Positions 29,059 to 37,763 of a stretch of 64,000 nucleotides of DNA are shown in pieces (within the stretch, counting starts at the first letter, position 1; each line of letters opens with the position of its first letter). A program made the translations under genes and the position numbers. The notes below the pieces were generated by a model, which was not told the DNA's origin, made no database searches, and worked only from the letters and a program-made list of their open reading frames with translations. The stretch spans positions 2,150,696 through 2,214,695 of the forward strand of contig NZ_KI912155.1 of assembly GCF_000517125.1 (NCBI RefSeq). Direction: 5' to 3'. This DNA is from Arthrobacter sp. MA-N2. GTDB lineage: Bacteria > Actinomycetota > Actinomycetes > Actinomycetales > Micrococcaceae.

Positions 29059-29955
29059 ATGACATACCAGTCCACCGCACAAGTTCTTGACGGCAAGGCC
29101 ACCGCCTCCGCCATCAAGTCCGAACTGAAGATCCGCGTAGCCGCCCTCCGCGAAAGGGGAGTGGTGCCGGGACTCGGCACCATCCTGGTGGGATCGGATC
29201 CGGGCAGCACATGGTACGTGGCTGGCAAGCACAAGGACTGCGCCGAGGTCGGCATCACGTCGATCCGGCGTGACCTGCCTGAAGACGTCAGCCAGGAAGC
29301 GCTCCTCGAGGTGGTCCGTGAGCTCAACGAAAACCCGGAATGCACCGGGTACATCGTGCAGTTGCCGCTCCCCAAGCACATCGATCAGGACGTGATCCTG
29401 GAGGCCATGGACCCCGAAAAGGACGCCGACGGCCTGCATCCCATGAACCTTGGCCGGCTCGTGGCCAACGTCAGCGGTGTCATGAAGTCCCCGCTGCCCT
29501 GCACCCCCAAGGGCTGCGTGGAACTGCTCCGTCGTCATGGCATCGAACTCAAGGGCAAGCGGGTCCTGGTGGTCGGCCGTGGCGTCACCATCGGCCGTCC
29601 CATCGGGCTCCTGCTCACCCGCAAGGACGTCAACGCCACGGTCACCCTGGCGCACACGGGCACCGTGGACCTGCCCGCCGAACTCAAGCTGGCCGACGTC
29701 GTGATTGCAGCTGCCGGGGTGCCGCACATGATCAAAGCTGAGGACCTCAAGCCGGGCGCCATCGTGCTCGACGTCGGCGTGAGCCGTGTGGACGACGGCA
29801 ACGGTAAGGCTGTTGTCACCGGGGACGTGGACCCGGCCGCTGCCGGCGTTGCGTCTTGGCTGTCGCCGAATCCTGGCGGTGTAGGCCCGATGACCCGCGC
29901 CATGCTGCTCGCCAATGTGGTGGAGACCGCCGAACGGCACGCAGGCATCGCCTAG
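29059..29955 (+). CDS. folD: Bifunctional methylenetetrahydrofolate dehydrogenase / cyclohydrolase
   Basis: FolD converts 5,10-methylene-THF to 10-formyl-THF, the donor for PurN and PurH. The 298-residue product shows the catalytic Lys region in [14 protein letters not shown], the signature QLPLPKHID and the NADP-binding [15 protein letters not shown] with [12 protein letters not shown] near the end. It lies just after glyA and probably shares its riboswitch-controlled transcript. Confidence 0.97.
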   Translation: MTYQSTAQVLDGKATASAIKSELKIRVAALRERGVVPGLGTILVGSDPGSTWYVAGKHKDCAEVGITSIRRDLPEDVSQEALLEVVRELNENPECTGYIVQLPLPKHIDQDVILEAMDPEKDADGLHPMNLGRLVANVSGVMKSPLPCTPKGCVELLRRHGIELKGKRVLVVGRGVTIGRPIGLLLTRKDVNATVTLAHTGTVDLPAELKLADVVIAAAGVPHMIKAEDLKPGAIVLDVGVSRVDDGNGKAVVTGDVDPAAAGVASWLSPNPGGVGPMTRAMLLANVVETAERHAGIA

Positions 29956-29971
29956 CACCGGACGTGAACGA

Positions 29972-30009
29972 CGTAGGGGACCTACTCCCGTAGGAGTAGG
30001 TCCCCTACG
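29972..30009. terminator. Perfect 17-bp hairpin after folD (may include an operator)
   Basis: Arms 29972-29988 and 29993-30009 are perfectly complementary around CGTA. It lies 16 bases after folD and could be its terminator, but it lacks a T-run. Its core TACTCCCGTAGGAGTA (29983-29998) recurs with three changes at 31861-31876, before the SHOCT gene, which suggests a regulator binding site for the two-component system that starts at 30056. Confidence 0.6.
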
Positions 30010-30043
30010 CCGTTAACACGACGACGCCGGAGCTGTGCGCGGC

Positions 30044-30049
30044 TAGGCT
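30044..30049 (+). promoter_or_regulatory. Leaderless -10 element of the histidine kinase gene
   Basis: TAGGCT ends six bases before ATG 30056. The hairpin at 29972-30009 lies immediately upstream, in a position suited to an activator site. Confidence 0.5.
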
Positions 30050-30055
30050 CGGAGC

Positions 30056-31186
30056 ATGCAGCGGCGTTTCCAGGGTCCCCCCACGAGCTTCATCGTGATC
30101 GCGGTGGCCCTGATTCAAGTGCTGGGAACCGTGTTTTCGGCAAACCACCAGGCAACTCTGCGCCCCTTGGATCCCCTCGCCTTCATGCTGCTCTTGGCAG
30201 GGCCCGCCGCCTTGGCTTTCCGGACCCGCAAGCCCGTGGTCATGCTGCCGATCACCCTCGCGGCCACGTTCAGCTACGTGCTCCTCGGCTACGCATGGGG
30301 CCCGATTGTGCTGTCCTTGGCGGTGTCGATCATCCTGACGGCATCCGCCGGGCTGCGCTGGGAGGCCTGGCTGGGAGCTGGAATCTGCGCCGCCGCCATC
30401 GTGCTGACCGCCGTTTTCGCCGGCAACGATCCCGCGCTTATTCGCGCCTCCGCCGGTGTTGCCTGGGCGGCGATCCTCGTCCTGATCGGTGAAGGCTTCC
30501 GACGGCGGGGCGAGCGGATGGCCGAATACCGGCGCCGGCGCGAGGCTGCGAAACAGGCCGAACGGGACGAGTACCGGCTCACGCTCGCCCGCGATATCCA
30601 CGATGTGGTGGCACACTCCCTTTCGATGATCAATGTCCAGGCCTCGGTGGCGCTCCATTTAGGCACAAACGATCCGGAGAAGCTCCGGCCGGCGCTCGAA
30701 GCCATCAAGGCCGCGAGCAAGGAGTCCTTGACCGAAGTCCGTCAGCTTCTCGGTGTGCTCCGCGACGATGCCCCGTTGAGCCCGCCGGCCCCGCCAAATC
30801 TCGCGCGGATCCCGGAACTCGTGGAGGACGCGCGGCGCGGTGGCTTGGATGTCCGGCTTGAAAACTCCGTGGCCCCTGAACCAGCAGGAACGGCACAGCA
30901 GGAAACGGCCTATCGAGTAGTCCAGGAAGCGCTGAGCAACGTCCGCAGGCACTCGGGCGCGGCGTCCGCCGTCGTACTTTTGGAATGGGCGGGGAACGCA
31001 CTGAAGGTGAGGATCGACGACGACGGCGCAGGCCTTCGCGGGGCCCCCGCAGGTAACGGCCTGAGAGGCATGCGCGAGCGCGTCGAGGCCCTCGGCGGCA
31101 CGCTGCGCCTGACGCCGCTGGAAACTGGACTGCGCGTGGAAGCGATGCTCCCGCCGGACCCTGCAAGGACAGGGGACCAGCCATGA
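30056..31186 (+). CDS. Two-component sensor histidine kinase (NarL/DesK class)
   Basis: A 376-residue membrane kinase. Residues 10-145 hold about five hydrophobic segments with no large extracellular domain, so it probably senses a membrane or envelope cue. The HisKA_3 dimerisation box LTLARDIHDVVAHSLS places the phosphoacceptor at His182. The HATPase domain has VVQEALSNVRRHSGA (N box), IDDDGAGL (G1) and GNGLRGMRERVEALGG (G2). It overlaps its response regulator by four bases (ATGA), a translationally coupled pair. Confidence 0.93.
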   Translation: MQRRFQGPPTSFIVIAVALIQVLGTVFSANHQATLRPLDPLAFMLLLAGPAALAFRTRKPVVMLPITLAATFSYVLLGYAWGPIVLSLAVSIILTASAGLRWEAWLGAGICAAAIVLTAVFAGNDPALIRASAGVAWAAILVLIGEGFRRRGERMAEYRRRREAAKQAERDEYRLTLARDIHDVVAHSLSMINVQASVALHLGTNDPEKLRPALEAIKAASKESLTEVRQLLGVLRDDAPLSPPAPPNLARIPELVEDARRGGLDVRLENSVAPEPAGTAQQETAYRVVQEALSNVRRHSGAASAVVLLEWAGNALKVRIDDDGAGLRGAPAGNGLRGMRERVEALGGTLRLTPLETGLRVEAMLPPDPARTGDQP

Positions 31187-31848
31187 TCCGCCTGCTCCTT
31201 GCCGACGACCAGACCCTCATCCGGGCGGGATTCCGGGCGCTCCTGGACGCCGAACCGGACATGGAGGTCGTGGCGGAGGCCGGCACCGGCCGCGAGACGG
31301 TCCGGCTGGCCGAAAGCCAGGTGCCCGACGTCGTCCTGATGGACATCCGCATGCCGGACGGCGACGGCTTGGCCGCAACCCGGCAGATCCTGGCCAACCC
31401 CCGACTTACGAGCACCCGGATCATCATCCTCACCACCTTCGAGCTGGACGAATACATCGCCGAAGCGGTGCGCGCCGGTGCCGCCGGCTTCCTCGTCAAG
31501 GACACCGAGCCGGAGGAACTGATCCGCGCCGTGCGGGTGGTGCACGACGGCGACGCCCTCCTTTCGCCGTCGGTGACGCGCCGCATCATGGCCCAGCTCG
31601 CCGTGCACAGCAGGGCGGCGTCGAAGGCCGTACCGCTGGACCAGATCACCGAACGCGAACGGGAGGTCCTGGCGCTGGTGGGCGAAGGCCTGAACAATGC
31701 CGAGATCGCCGAGCGGTTGTTCATCACTCCTTTGACGGCCAAGACCCACGTTTCCCGCATCATGACCAAGCTCCGTGTCCGGGACCGGGCGCAATTGGTG
31801 GTTCTCGCGTACGAATCCGGTCTGGTCCGACCGGGCTGGAGCAGCTAG
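31183..31848 (+). CDS. NarL/FixJ-type response regulator
   Basis: A 221-residue regulator with an N-terminal receiver domain (LLLADDQTLIRAGF acidic pair; phosphoacceptor Asp54 in VVLMDIRMPDGDG; Lys in FLVKDTEPEEL) and a C-terminal LuxR helix-turn-helix (LTEREREVLALVGEGLNNAEIAERL-like segment followed by KTHVSRIMTKL). It is coupled to the upstream kinase by a four-base overlap. It may bind TACTCC-N4-GGAGTA type sites seen before the kinase gene and the following SHOCT gene. Confidence 0.94.
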   Translation: MIRLLLADDQTLIRAGFRALLDAEPDMEVVAEAGTGRETVRLAESQVPDVVLMDIRMPDGDGLAATRQILANPRLTSTRIIILTTFELDEYIAEAVRAGAAGFLVKDTEPEELIRAVRVVHDGDALLSPSVTRRIMAQLAVHSRAASKAVPLDQITEREREVLALVGEGLNNAEIAERLFITPLTAKTHVSRIMTKLRVRDRAQLVVLAYESGLVRPGWSS

Positions 31849-31860
31849 CGCGTCCGCGCA

Positions 31861-31876
31861 GTCTCCCGGAGGAGTA
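31861..31876. promoter_or_regulatory. Putative response-regulator site before the SHOCT gene
   Basis: GTCTCCCGGAGGAGTA matches the core of the palindrome at 29983-29998 at 13 of 16 positions. A further ACTCCCGG occurs at about 31895. It lies 106 bases upstream of the SHOCT gene. It is assigned to the neighbouring regulator by inference only. Confidence 0.4.
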
Positions 31877-31981
31877 GGTGGCCGGCTGCAAGTGACTCCC
31901 GGTGGCCGACGCCTTTGGAGGGGCGGAAAACCAGACTGGAACCAGAGCCGAGATACGGCCCGTTGAGAGTTTGGACTGGAC

Positions 31982-32281
31982 ATGTTGACATCACTGAGCA
32001 CCACCCTCGGCGCCGCGGCCGCCCAGCTGCCCACCGACGTCGTCCACGGACCCGGGGGCGGATTCGTCTTCTGGCCGTTTTTCCTCCTGATCCCGTTGTT
32101 CTGGATCCTGGTCATCGGATTCTTCATTCTCTTCGGTCGCCGGATGTGGCGTCGTAACCATGACTGGGCAGCAACCCAGGGGGCCGAGAGTGTGCTGAGG
32201 GAGCGTTATGCGCGTGGCGAGATCGACGAGACCGAGTACCGCCAGCGGCTGGAAGTGCTACGGGCACATCCGACCAAGTGA
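31982..32281 (+). CDS. SHOCT domain-containing small membrane protein
   Basis: A 99-residue protein with one long hydrophobic segment (FVFWPFFLLIPLFWILVIGFFILF) followed by a basic RRMWRRN anchor and a C-terminal SHOCT motif (ESVLRERYARGEIDETEYRQR). SHOCT proteins are short and often found as oligomerisation tails; their function is unknown. Its position downstream of the two-component pair, with a shared operator-like palindrome, suggests it belongs to that regulon. Confidence 0.8.
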   Translation: MLTSLSTTLGAAAAQLPTDVVHGPGGGFVFWPFFLLIPLFWILVIGFFILFGRRMWRRNHDWAATQGAESVLRERYARGEIDETEYRQRLEVLRAHPTK

Positions 32282-32293
32282 GGAATCGGCGGG

Positions 32294-32381
32294 TTCTGCT
32301 GGATCATTCGCTCTGACTCAACCATCGAGCCCCGGAACCACGCGGTTTCCGGGGCTTGATGCGCGGAATGATCCAGCAGAA
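32294..32381. terminator. Nested double hairpin
   Basis: An outer 16-bp perfect stem (TTCTGCTGGATCATTC at 32294-32309 with its complement at 32366-32381) encloses a second stem (32324-32339 with 32344-32360, one bulge). It lies directly after the SHOCT gene and before the ABC-2 exporter promoter. It may be a terminator; the nesting is unusual. Confidence 0.55.
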
Positions 32382-32459
32382 TGTCACAAGGGGCAGCGTT
32401 CCACAGGGGTTATTCCAGAAAATTGCGCAATACCTCTTTCACGTATTCCTTGGCTCTAC

Positions 32460-32465
32460 TAGTCT
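32460..32465 (+). promoter_or_regulatory. Leaderless -10 element of the ABC-2 exporter operon
   Basis: TAGTCT ends six bases before GTG 32472, which supports that GTG over the in-frame ATG at 32520. Confidence 0.5.
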
Positions 32466-32471
32466 GCTGGG

Positions 32472-33449
32472 GTGCACAATGAAGCCACACGCTCCTTCTC
32501 CACTTCAGCCAGCTTCCAGATGAACCCACCTGCAGTCATCACAGCCGAAAAACTCACCAAGAGCTACGGCGAGCTCACCGCCGTCGACGGGATCTCCTTC
32601 GAGGTTCCGGCGGGGGAGTCCTTCGGGCTGCTGGGTCCCAACGGAGCGGGTAAGTCCACCACCATGAAGATGATCGGCGGCGTCTCCCAGCGCACCTCCG
32701 GGAAGCTCAGCATCATGGGCCTCGACCCCGAAACCCATGGGCCCGAAGTTCGCGCGCACCTTGGCGTAGTGCCGCAGCAGGACAACCTCGACGAGGAACT
32801 GAAGGTCCGCGAAAACCTGATTGTCTATGGCCGCTACTTCGGCCTGCCCATGAGCTATTTGCGCCCGAAGGCCGACGAACTGCTCGAGTTCGCCCAGCTG
32901 ACAGACAAAGCCAAATCCAGGGTGGATGCCCTCTCGGGCGGCATGAAACGGCGTCTGACGATTGCCCGCTCGCTGATCAACGAACCCAAGATCCTGCTCT
33001 TGGACGAACCCACCACGGGGTTGGACCCGCAGGCCCGGCATATTCTCTGGGACCGGTTGTTCAGGCTCAAGGAACAAGGCGTCACGCTGATCCTCACCAC
33101 GCATTACATGGACGAAGCCGAACAGCTCTGTGATCGGTTGATCGTGGTAGACAAGGGCCGGATCATGGCTGAAGGCTCGCCTGCAAGCCTGATCCGGGAA
33201 TACTCCACGCGCGAGGTCCTGGAACTCCGCTTCGGTTCGGAACGCAACGCGACCATCGGAAGCGAACTCGCCGGTATCGGCGAACGCGTCGAGACGCTTC
33301 CGGACCGGGTGCTCATCTACGCTAACGACGGCGAATCGGCCCTCGAGCAAGTCTCCGCACGCCGGCTCCGGCCCTTGACGTCCCTCGTGCGGCGCTCTTC
33401 CTTGGAGGACGTCTTCCTCCGGTTGACCGGACGGAGCCTTGTTGATTAG
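32472..33449 (+). CDS. ABC-2 type exporter ATP-binding protein
   Basis: A 325-residue ATPase with Walker A GPNGAGKST, Q-loop VVPQQDNLDEEL, signature LSGGMKRRLTIARSL, Walker B ILLLDEPTTGLDP and switch His in TTHYMDEAEQL. The approximately 100-residue C-terminal extension is like that of DrrA/NodI exporters. It is followed by two permeases in the same direction. Substrates of this class include drugs, polysaccharides and lipids; none is indicated here. A leaderless GTG start is preferred from promoter spacing. Confidence 0.93.
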   Translation: MHNEATRSFSTSASFQMNPPAVITAEKLTKSYGELTAVDGISFEVPAGESFGLLGPNGAGKSTTMKMIGGVSQRTSGKLSIMGLDPETHGPEVRAHLGVVPQQDNLDEELKVRENLIVYGRYFGLPMSYLRPKADELLEFAQLTDKAKSRVDALSGGMKRRLTIARSLINEPKILLLDEPTTGLDPQARHILWDRLFRLKEQGVTLILTTHYMDEAEQLCDRLIVVDKGRIMAEGSPASLIREYSTREVLELRFGSERNATIGSELAGIGERVETLPDRVLIYANDGESALEQVSARRLRPLTSLVRRSSLEDVFLRLTGRSLVD

Positions 33450-33487
33450 GGGAGTGTTGATGAGGGGACAGCTGAGTAGGAGGACCT

Positions 33488-34342
33488 ATGGCTGACGTTC
33501 AGCTCCCGACGGCGGACCGCCCTTTGCGCGCCCACTCGCCGGCCGTCTCGGCCAGCCGGGCTCGGCGTTGGGGGTCGTTCTTCTATGCCGAACAGGTCCT
33601 CAGGGTGATGCGTGGATATGGCTGGTCGGTGTTCTTGTACAGCGTGGGCCAGCCCGTGGCGTACTTGTTCGCGATGGGCATCGGCTTGGCGAGCCTGGTG
33701 GATGCGAATGGAGCTTCGGTGTTCGGCGGAGTGAGCTACCTGACTTTCATCGCGCCTGCGCTGCTGGTCTCCTCCGCGGTCATGACAGCATCAGGGGACT
33801 TCTCCTACCCGATCATGGACGGCTTCAAGTGGCGCCGCGTGTTCTACGGCCCGCATGCTTCTCCGCTGGTTCCGCAGCAGATCGCTGCGGGCCACATCAT
33901 GGCCAGTACCTTGAAGTTCCTCGCGCAATCGCTGCTCTACTTCTTCATCGTGGCCCTGTTCGGTGCTTCACCCAGTCCGTGGGGCTGGGTGTCGGCGGTG
34001 GTTGCCACGGTAGCCGGGCTCTCCTTCGGGCTGCCGCTCATGGCCTATGCCTCGAGCATCACCAAAGATTCCGGGCAGTTCGCCTTGGTGCAGCGATTCA
34101 TCGTGGTGCCGCTGTTCCTGTTTTCGGGAACCTTCTTCCCGCTGGATTCGCTGCCGCTTGGAGTGCGCTGGATCGGTTGGATCTCCCCGGTCTGGCACGG
34201 TACGCAGTTGGGGCGCGTCTTCACCTACGGACTTGAGGAAAACCCCGTGCTGACGGTGACGCACGTCGTGTTCCTTGTGGGTGCGGCCGCGGCAGGTTGG
34301 ATGCTGACGCGGCGCCAGTTCGTCAGGAGGATGGGAACATGA
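33488..34342 (+). CDS. ABC-2 type exporter permease, subunit 1
   Basis: A 284-residue ABC2_membrane protein with about six helices, including VFLYSVGQPVAYLFAMGIGLASL, YLTFIAPALLVSSAVM and VPLFLFSGTFFPLDSLP, the last a typical ABC-2 family loop-helix. GGAGG lies six bases before ATG 33488. It overlaps the second permease by four bases, so the two probably form a heterodimer with the preceding ATPase. Confidence 0.9.
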   Translation: MADVQLPTADRPLRAHSPAVSASRARRWGSFFYAEQVLRVMRGYGWSVFLYSVGQPVAYLFAMGIGLASLVDANGASVFGGVSYLTFIAPALLVSSAVMTASGDFSYPIMDGFKWRRVFYGPHASPLVPQQIAAGHIMASTLKFLAQSLLYFFIVALFGASPSPWGWVSAVVATVAGLSFGLPLMAYASSITKDSGQFALVQRFIVVPLFLFSGTFFPLDSLPLGVRWIGWISPVWHGTQLGRVFTYGLEENPVLTVTHVVFLVGAAAAGWMLTRRQFVRRMGT

Positions 34343-35172
34343 GCGTTTTGACTGGACCGCATAGCGCCACGGACGCTGCCCGTGAGCGCACGTTCGGTCC
34401 GCTGTACTCCCGCAACGCGCTCGCCGTTGTGGCCCGGGGCCTCATGGCGGCGAAAAGCAGCACGTGGTTGATCCTGGTGTCCGGGTTCTTCGAGCCGGTG
34501 CTGTACTTGATCTCCATGGGCGTAGGACTGGGCTCGATTGTCGGGAGCGTGACGGGACCGGGCGGCCAGGAAATCAGTTATGCGGCCTATATAGCGCCGG
34601 CACTCCTTGCCGTGTCCGCCATGAACGGCGCCGTGTACGACTCCACCTGGAACGTCTTCTTCAAGATGAACTTCGCCAAGTTGTACCAAGGCATGCTCTA
34701 CACATCACTCGGTCCATTGGACGTAGCCATCGGGGAGATCTTCCTGGCCCTGCTGCGCGGACTCCTCTACGCCACAGGATTCACGGCCGTCATGGCCGTC
34801 ATGGGGCTCATCACTACCCCGTGGGCCCTCCTGGTCATCCCTGCGTCCGTGCTGATCGCTTTCGGCTTCGCGAGCTTCGGGATGGGCATCACGAGCTTTA
34901 TGAAGACTTTCCAGCAGATGGACTGGATCAACTTCTTCATGCTGCCGATGTTCCTGTTCAGCGCCACTTTCTACCCCCTGAGCGTCTATCCCCAATACAT
35001 CCAGTGGCTTATCCAAGCGCTTCCCCTCTGGCACGGCGTAGAACTCCTGCGGCAGATCAGCATTGCTTCCTTCAGCCCGGCCACGGCAGTTCACGTCGGT
35101 TACTACCTCGTCATGATCGTGCTCGGCATCATGCTCACCACCGGAAGGTTGCGCAAGCTCTTTCTGAAATAG
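34339..35172 (+). CDS. ABC-2 type exporter permease, subunit 2
   Basis: A 277-residue permease related to subunit 1, with helices at WLILVSGFFEPVLYLISMGVGL, YAAYIAPALLAVSAM and PMFLFSATFYPLSVYP, and LWHGVELLRQ near the C-terminus. ATG 34339 overlaps the previous stop codon (ATGA). The open frame begins 42 bases earlier inside subunit 1, which is unsupported. Confidence 0.9.
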   Translation: MSVLTGPHSATDAARERTFGPLYSRNALAVVARGLMAAKSSTWLILVSGFFEPVLYLISMGVGLGSIVGSVTGPGGQEISYAAYIAPALLAVSAMNGAVYDSTWNVFFKMNFAKLYQGMLYTSLGPLDVAIGEIFLALLRGLLYATGFTAVMAVMGLITTPWALLVIPASVLIAFGFASFGMGITSFMKTFQQMDWINFFMLPMFLFSATFYPLSVYPQYIQWLIQALPLWHGVELLRQISIASFSPATAVHVGYYLVMIVLGIMLTTGRLRKLFLK

Positions 35173-35227
35173 CGGTTCGTGCTGTTCGCCCGGGGTGGAA
35201 GCGGCCGGTGCGCCGTCCGGAGTTTGC

Positions 35228-35233
35228 GACAAT
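35228..35233 (+). promoter_or_regulatory. Possible leaderless -10 element of the 35240 gene
   Basis: GACAAT ends six bases before ATG 35240. The first base departs from the TANNNT pattern but the last three match the consensus. Confidence 0.35.
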
Positions 35234-35239
35234 TAGTGC

Positions 35240-35812
35240 ATGCGATCTCTCGGCGACTCCCCGTCATCTGTTCCCTCATCCGCTTCCGCAAAGAGCGCCT
35301 TTAAAGGCTTCCGCGTCGGCGGGCTGGGCATGACGGTAGTGCTCATCGCGTTCCTGGTGGCCGTCATCTTCGCGGCCAACCAGAACGACGTCGTCGGTTG
35401 GATTGTCGCCGTTGTTTCCTTCGGCTGGCTCGCTCTTGCCGCTTTCGTCGTTTTCAGTATCCAGAGGGCCGCAAAACGGGCTGGAGAAAAACTCGCTGAG
35501 GCACAAAACGCCTTCAACGCGGCCACCGGCCGGGCGCCGTCGTCGTCGAGCGCTGACCATGGCGGCACACGTGTGGTCTCGGAACGCAGCGAAGCGGATG
35601 AAATGCGGGACCTCAAACTGGACCATTCGTTCAAGATTGTCCAGGTGCAGGTTCGCGTCGTGGAGGACGAACGGGCGAAGGGTGAGTCCGCAAATCAGGA
35701 CACCATCAGCCGCGCTTTGGAGACCATCGCAATTACCTCAAGCAACGCCCGGGACATGATCAAGTCCTCCGGTGGCGCCGACGAGCCCGTTTCGGGCACC
35801 ATCATCGACTAG
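35240..35812 (+). CDS. Two-helix membrane protein of unknown function
   Basis: A 190-residue protein. After a Ser-rich N-terminus come two hydrophobic helices (MTVVLIAFLVAVIFAANQ and IVAVVSFGWLALAAFVVFSI), then a predicted coiled stretch (RAAKRAGEKLAEAQNAF) and a polar C-terminal domain with KLDHSFKIVQVQVRVVEDE and SRALETIAITSSNARDMIK. I do not recognise a named family. It lies ten bases before xth, whose -10 overlaps its stop codon. Confidence 0.65.
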   Translation: MRSLGDSPSSVPSSASAKSAFKGFRVGGLGMTVVLIAFLVAVIFAANQNDVVGWIVAVVSFGWLALAAFVVFSIQRAAKRAGEKLAEAQNAFNAATGRAPSSSSADHGGTRVVSERSEADEMRDLKLDHSFKIVQVQVRVVEDERAKGESANQDTISRALETIAITSSNARDMIKSSGGADEPVSGTIID

Positions 35813-35815
35813 AGT
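35810..35815 (+). promoter_or_regulatory. Leaderless -10 element of xth
   Basis: TAGAGT overlaps the TAG stop codon of the upstream gene and ends six bases before GTG 35822. There is no ribosome binding site. Confidence 0.55.
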
Positions 35816-35821
35816 AGGCGG

Positions 35822-36655
35822 GTGAGCTCGGCATTGAAGAAGGACTTCCTTCGCATCGCAACGGTCAACGTCAACGGCATTCGCGCCGCCTACAAGAAGG
35901 GCATGGCGGAGTGGCTTGAGCCGCGCGACGTCGACATCCTGTGTCTGCAGGAGGTCCGCGCGCCCGATGAGGTGGTCCACCAGCTCATCGGCGAAGGCTG
36001 GCACATCCTGCACGCCGAAGCCGAGGCCAAGGGGCGCGCGGGCGTAGCCATCGCCTCGCGGCAGGAGCCCGACGCTACCCGCGTGGGAATCGGCGACGAT
36101 TATTTTGCCACCACCGGTCGCTGGGTCGAGGCCGACTATGCGGTGAAGACGAGCGGTGGCGAGGACACCACCCTGACCGTCGTCAGCGCCTACGTGCATT
36201 CCGGCGAAGTGGACACGCCCAAACAGGTGGACAAATACCGCTTCCTGGATGTCATGAGCACCAGGCTTCCGGAACTCGCCAAACACAGCGAGCACGCCTT
36301 GGTGGTGGGTGACCTCAACGTGGGCCACACTGAGCTCGACATCAAGAATTGGAAGGGCAACACCAAGCGTGCAGGCTTCCTTCCTGAGGAGCGGGCGTAC
36401 TTCGACCGCTTCTTCGGCGACGAGATCGGATGGAGGGATGTCCACAGGGGCCTGGCAGGAAATGTCGATGGCCCCTACACCTGGTGGTCCCAGCGCGGTA
36501 AGGCCTTTGATACTGACACGGGCTGGCGCATCGACTACCACATGGCCACTCCCGGACTCGCGGCAGCCGCTCTGTCGGCCGTCGTTGACCGGGCACCGTC
36601 ATGGGACACCCGCTTCTCCGACCACGCACCGCTGGTAGTCGACTACCGGCTCTAG
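35822..36655 (+). CDS. xth: Exodeoxyribonuclease III
   Basis: A 277-residue exonuclease III/AP endonuclease of the EEP fold, acting in base excision repair. Conserved pieces are RIATVNVNGIRAAYKKG (Asn), LCLQEVRAPDEVV (metal-binding Glu), VVGDLNVGHTELDIKN (Asp/Asn pair), YTWWSQRGKAFDTDTGWRIDY and SDHAPLVVDY with the catalytic Asp-His. Start and promoter agree with a leaderless transcript. Confidence 0.93.
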   Translation: MSSALKKDFLRIATVNVNGIRAAYKKGMAEWLEPRDVDILCLQEVRAPDEVVHQLIGEGWHILHAEAEAKGRAGVAIASRQEPDATRVGIGDDYFATTGRWVEADYAVKTSGGEDTTLTVVSAYVHSGEVDTPKQVDKYRFLDVMSTRLPELAKHSEHALVVGDLNVGHTELDIKNWKGNTKRAGFLPEERAYFDRFFGDEIGWRDVHRGLAGNVDGPYTWWSQRGKAFDTDTGWRIDYHMATPGLAAAALSAVVDRAPSWDTRFSDHAPLVVDYRL

Positions 36656-36673
36656 GCTTTCGAAAGTTTCCAC

Positions 36674-37759
36674 ATGACCAGCTCCACCACAACTGAACCC
36701 GCTGCGGCTGCAACCATGGCAGCGACTACCAAAACCGAGCCCAAGAAACGGATCCTCTCAGGCGCCAAGCCCACGGCGGACTCCCTGCACTTGGGAAACT
36801 ACATTGGCGCCGTCCGCAACTGGGTGGACATGCAGTCCGAGTACGACGCGGTCTTTTTCATTCCGGACCTGCACGCCATCACGGTCGACTTCGAACCCGA
36901 AGAGCTGGCCAAGCGCACCCGGACAGTCGCCGCCCAATACATCGCCGCCGGCATCGATCCCGAGAAGTGCATCTTCTTCGTCCAGTCCCACGTGCCTGAG
37001 CACGCCGAGCTCGCCTGGGCGCTCAACTGCATCACAGGATTCGGCGAGGCGTCGCGTATGACGCAATTCAAGGACAAGACGCAGAAATCCGGGGCGGACG
37101 CCGCCACGGTGGGCCTGTTCGCTTATCCCACGCTCATGGCCGCGGATATCCTGCTTTACCAAGCGGATTTGGTTCCTGTGGGGGAAGACCAGCGCCAGCA
37201 CCTTGAACTCACCAGAAACCTGGCTCAGAGATTCAACACCCGTTTCGGTAAGACCTTCACGGTGCCCGAGGCCACTATCCTGAAGAGCAGCGCCAAGATC
37301 TACGACCTTCAGAACCCCACTGCCAAGATGTCCAAGACCGGCGAATCGCCGAACGGTTCCATTCAATTGCTGGAGGACCCGAAGGTCGCCGCCAAGCGCA
37401 TCAAGTCGGCCGTGACGGACGACGACACTGTGATTCGCTTTGATCGCGAAGCCAAGCCTGGCGTGTCCAATCTCCTGACGATTTACTCCAGCCTGACGGG
37501 CAAGACGATTGCGGACCTCGAAGGGGAGTACCAAGGCAAGATGTACGGTCACCTGAAGGTGGATCTGGCCGACGTGATGGTGGATTTCATCACTCCGTTG
37601 CGGGACCGCACGGCCGAACTCATGGGCGATCCCGCTGAGCTTGACCGTCTCTTGGCCAAGGGGGCTGCGAGGGCCCGGGAAGTTGCTTCCGTGACCTTGA
37701 GCGAGGTCTACAAACGGATGGGCTTCCTTGCCCTTGCCGGGCGGACAGGGATCCGCTAA
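36674..37759 (+). CDS. trpS: Tryptophanyl-tRNA synthetase
   Basis: A 361-residue class I synthetase. Its HIGH-type motif appears as [18 protein letters not shown] and the KMSKS loop as [27 protein letters not shown] and [27 protein letters not shown] are typical TrpS segments. The first ~23 residues are a low-complexity Thr/Ala extension; an internal ATG (36716) would remove 14 residues of it. Only a weak GAAAG site precedes the start. Confidence 0.95.
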   Translation: MTSSTTTEPAAAATMAATTKTEPKKRILSGAKPTADSLHLGNYIGAVRNWVDMQSEYDAVFFIPDLHAITVDFEPEELAKRTRTVAAQYIAAGIDPEKCIFFVQSHVPEHAELAWALNCITGFGEASRMTQFKDKTQKSGADAATVGLFAYPTLMAADILLYQADLVPVGEDQRQHLELTRNLAQRFNTRFGKTFTVPEATILKSSAKIYDLQNPTAKMSKTGESPNGSIQLLEDPKVAAKRIKSAVTDDDTVIRFDREAKPGVSNLLTIYSSLTGKTIADLEGEYQGKMYGHLKVDLADVMVDFITPLRDRTAELMGDPAELDRLLAKGAARAREVASVTLSEVYKRMGFLALAGRTGIR

Positions 37760-37763
37760 GCAC

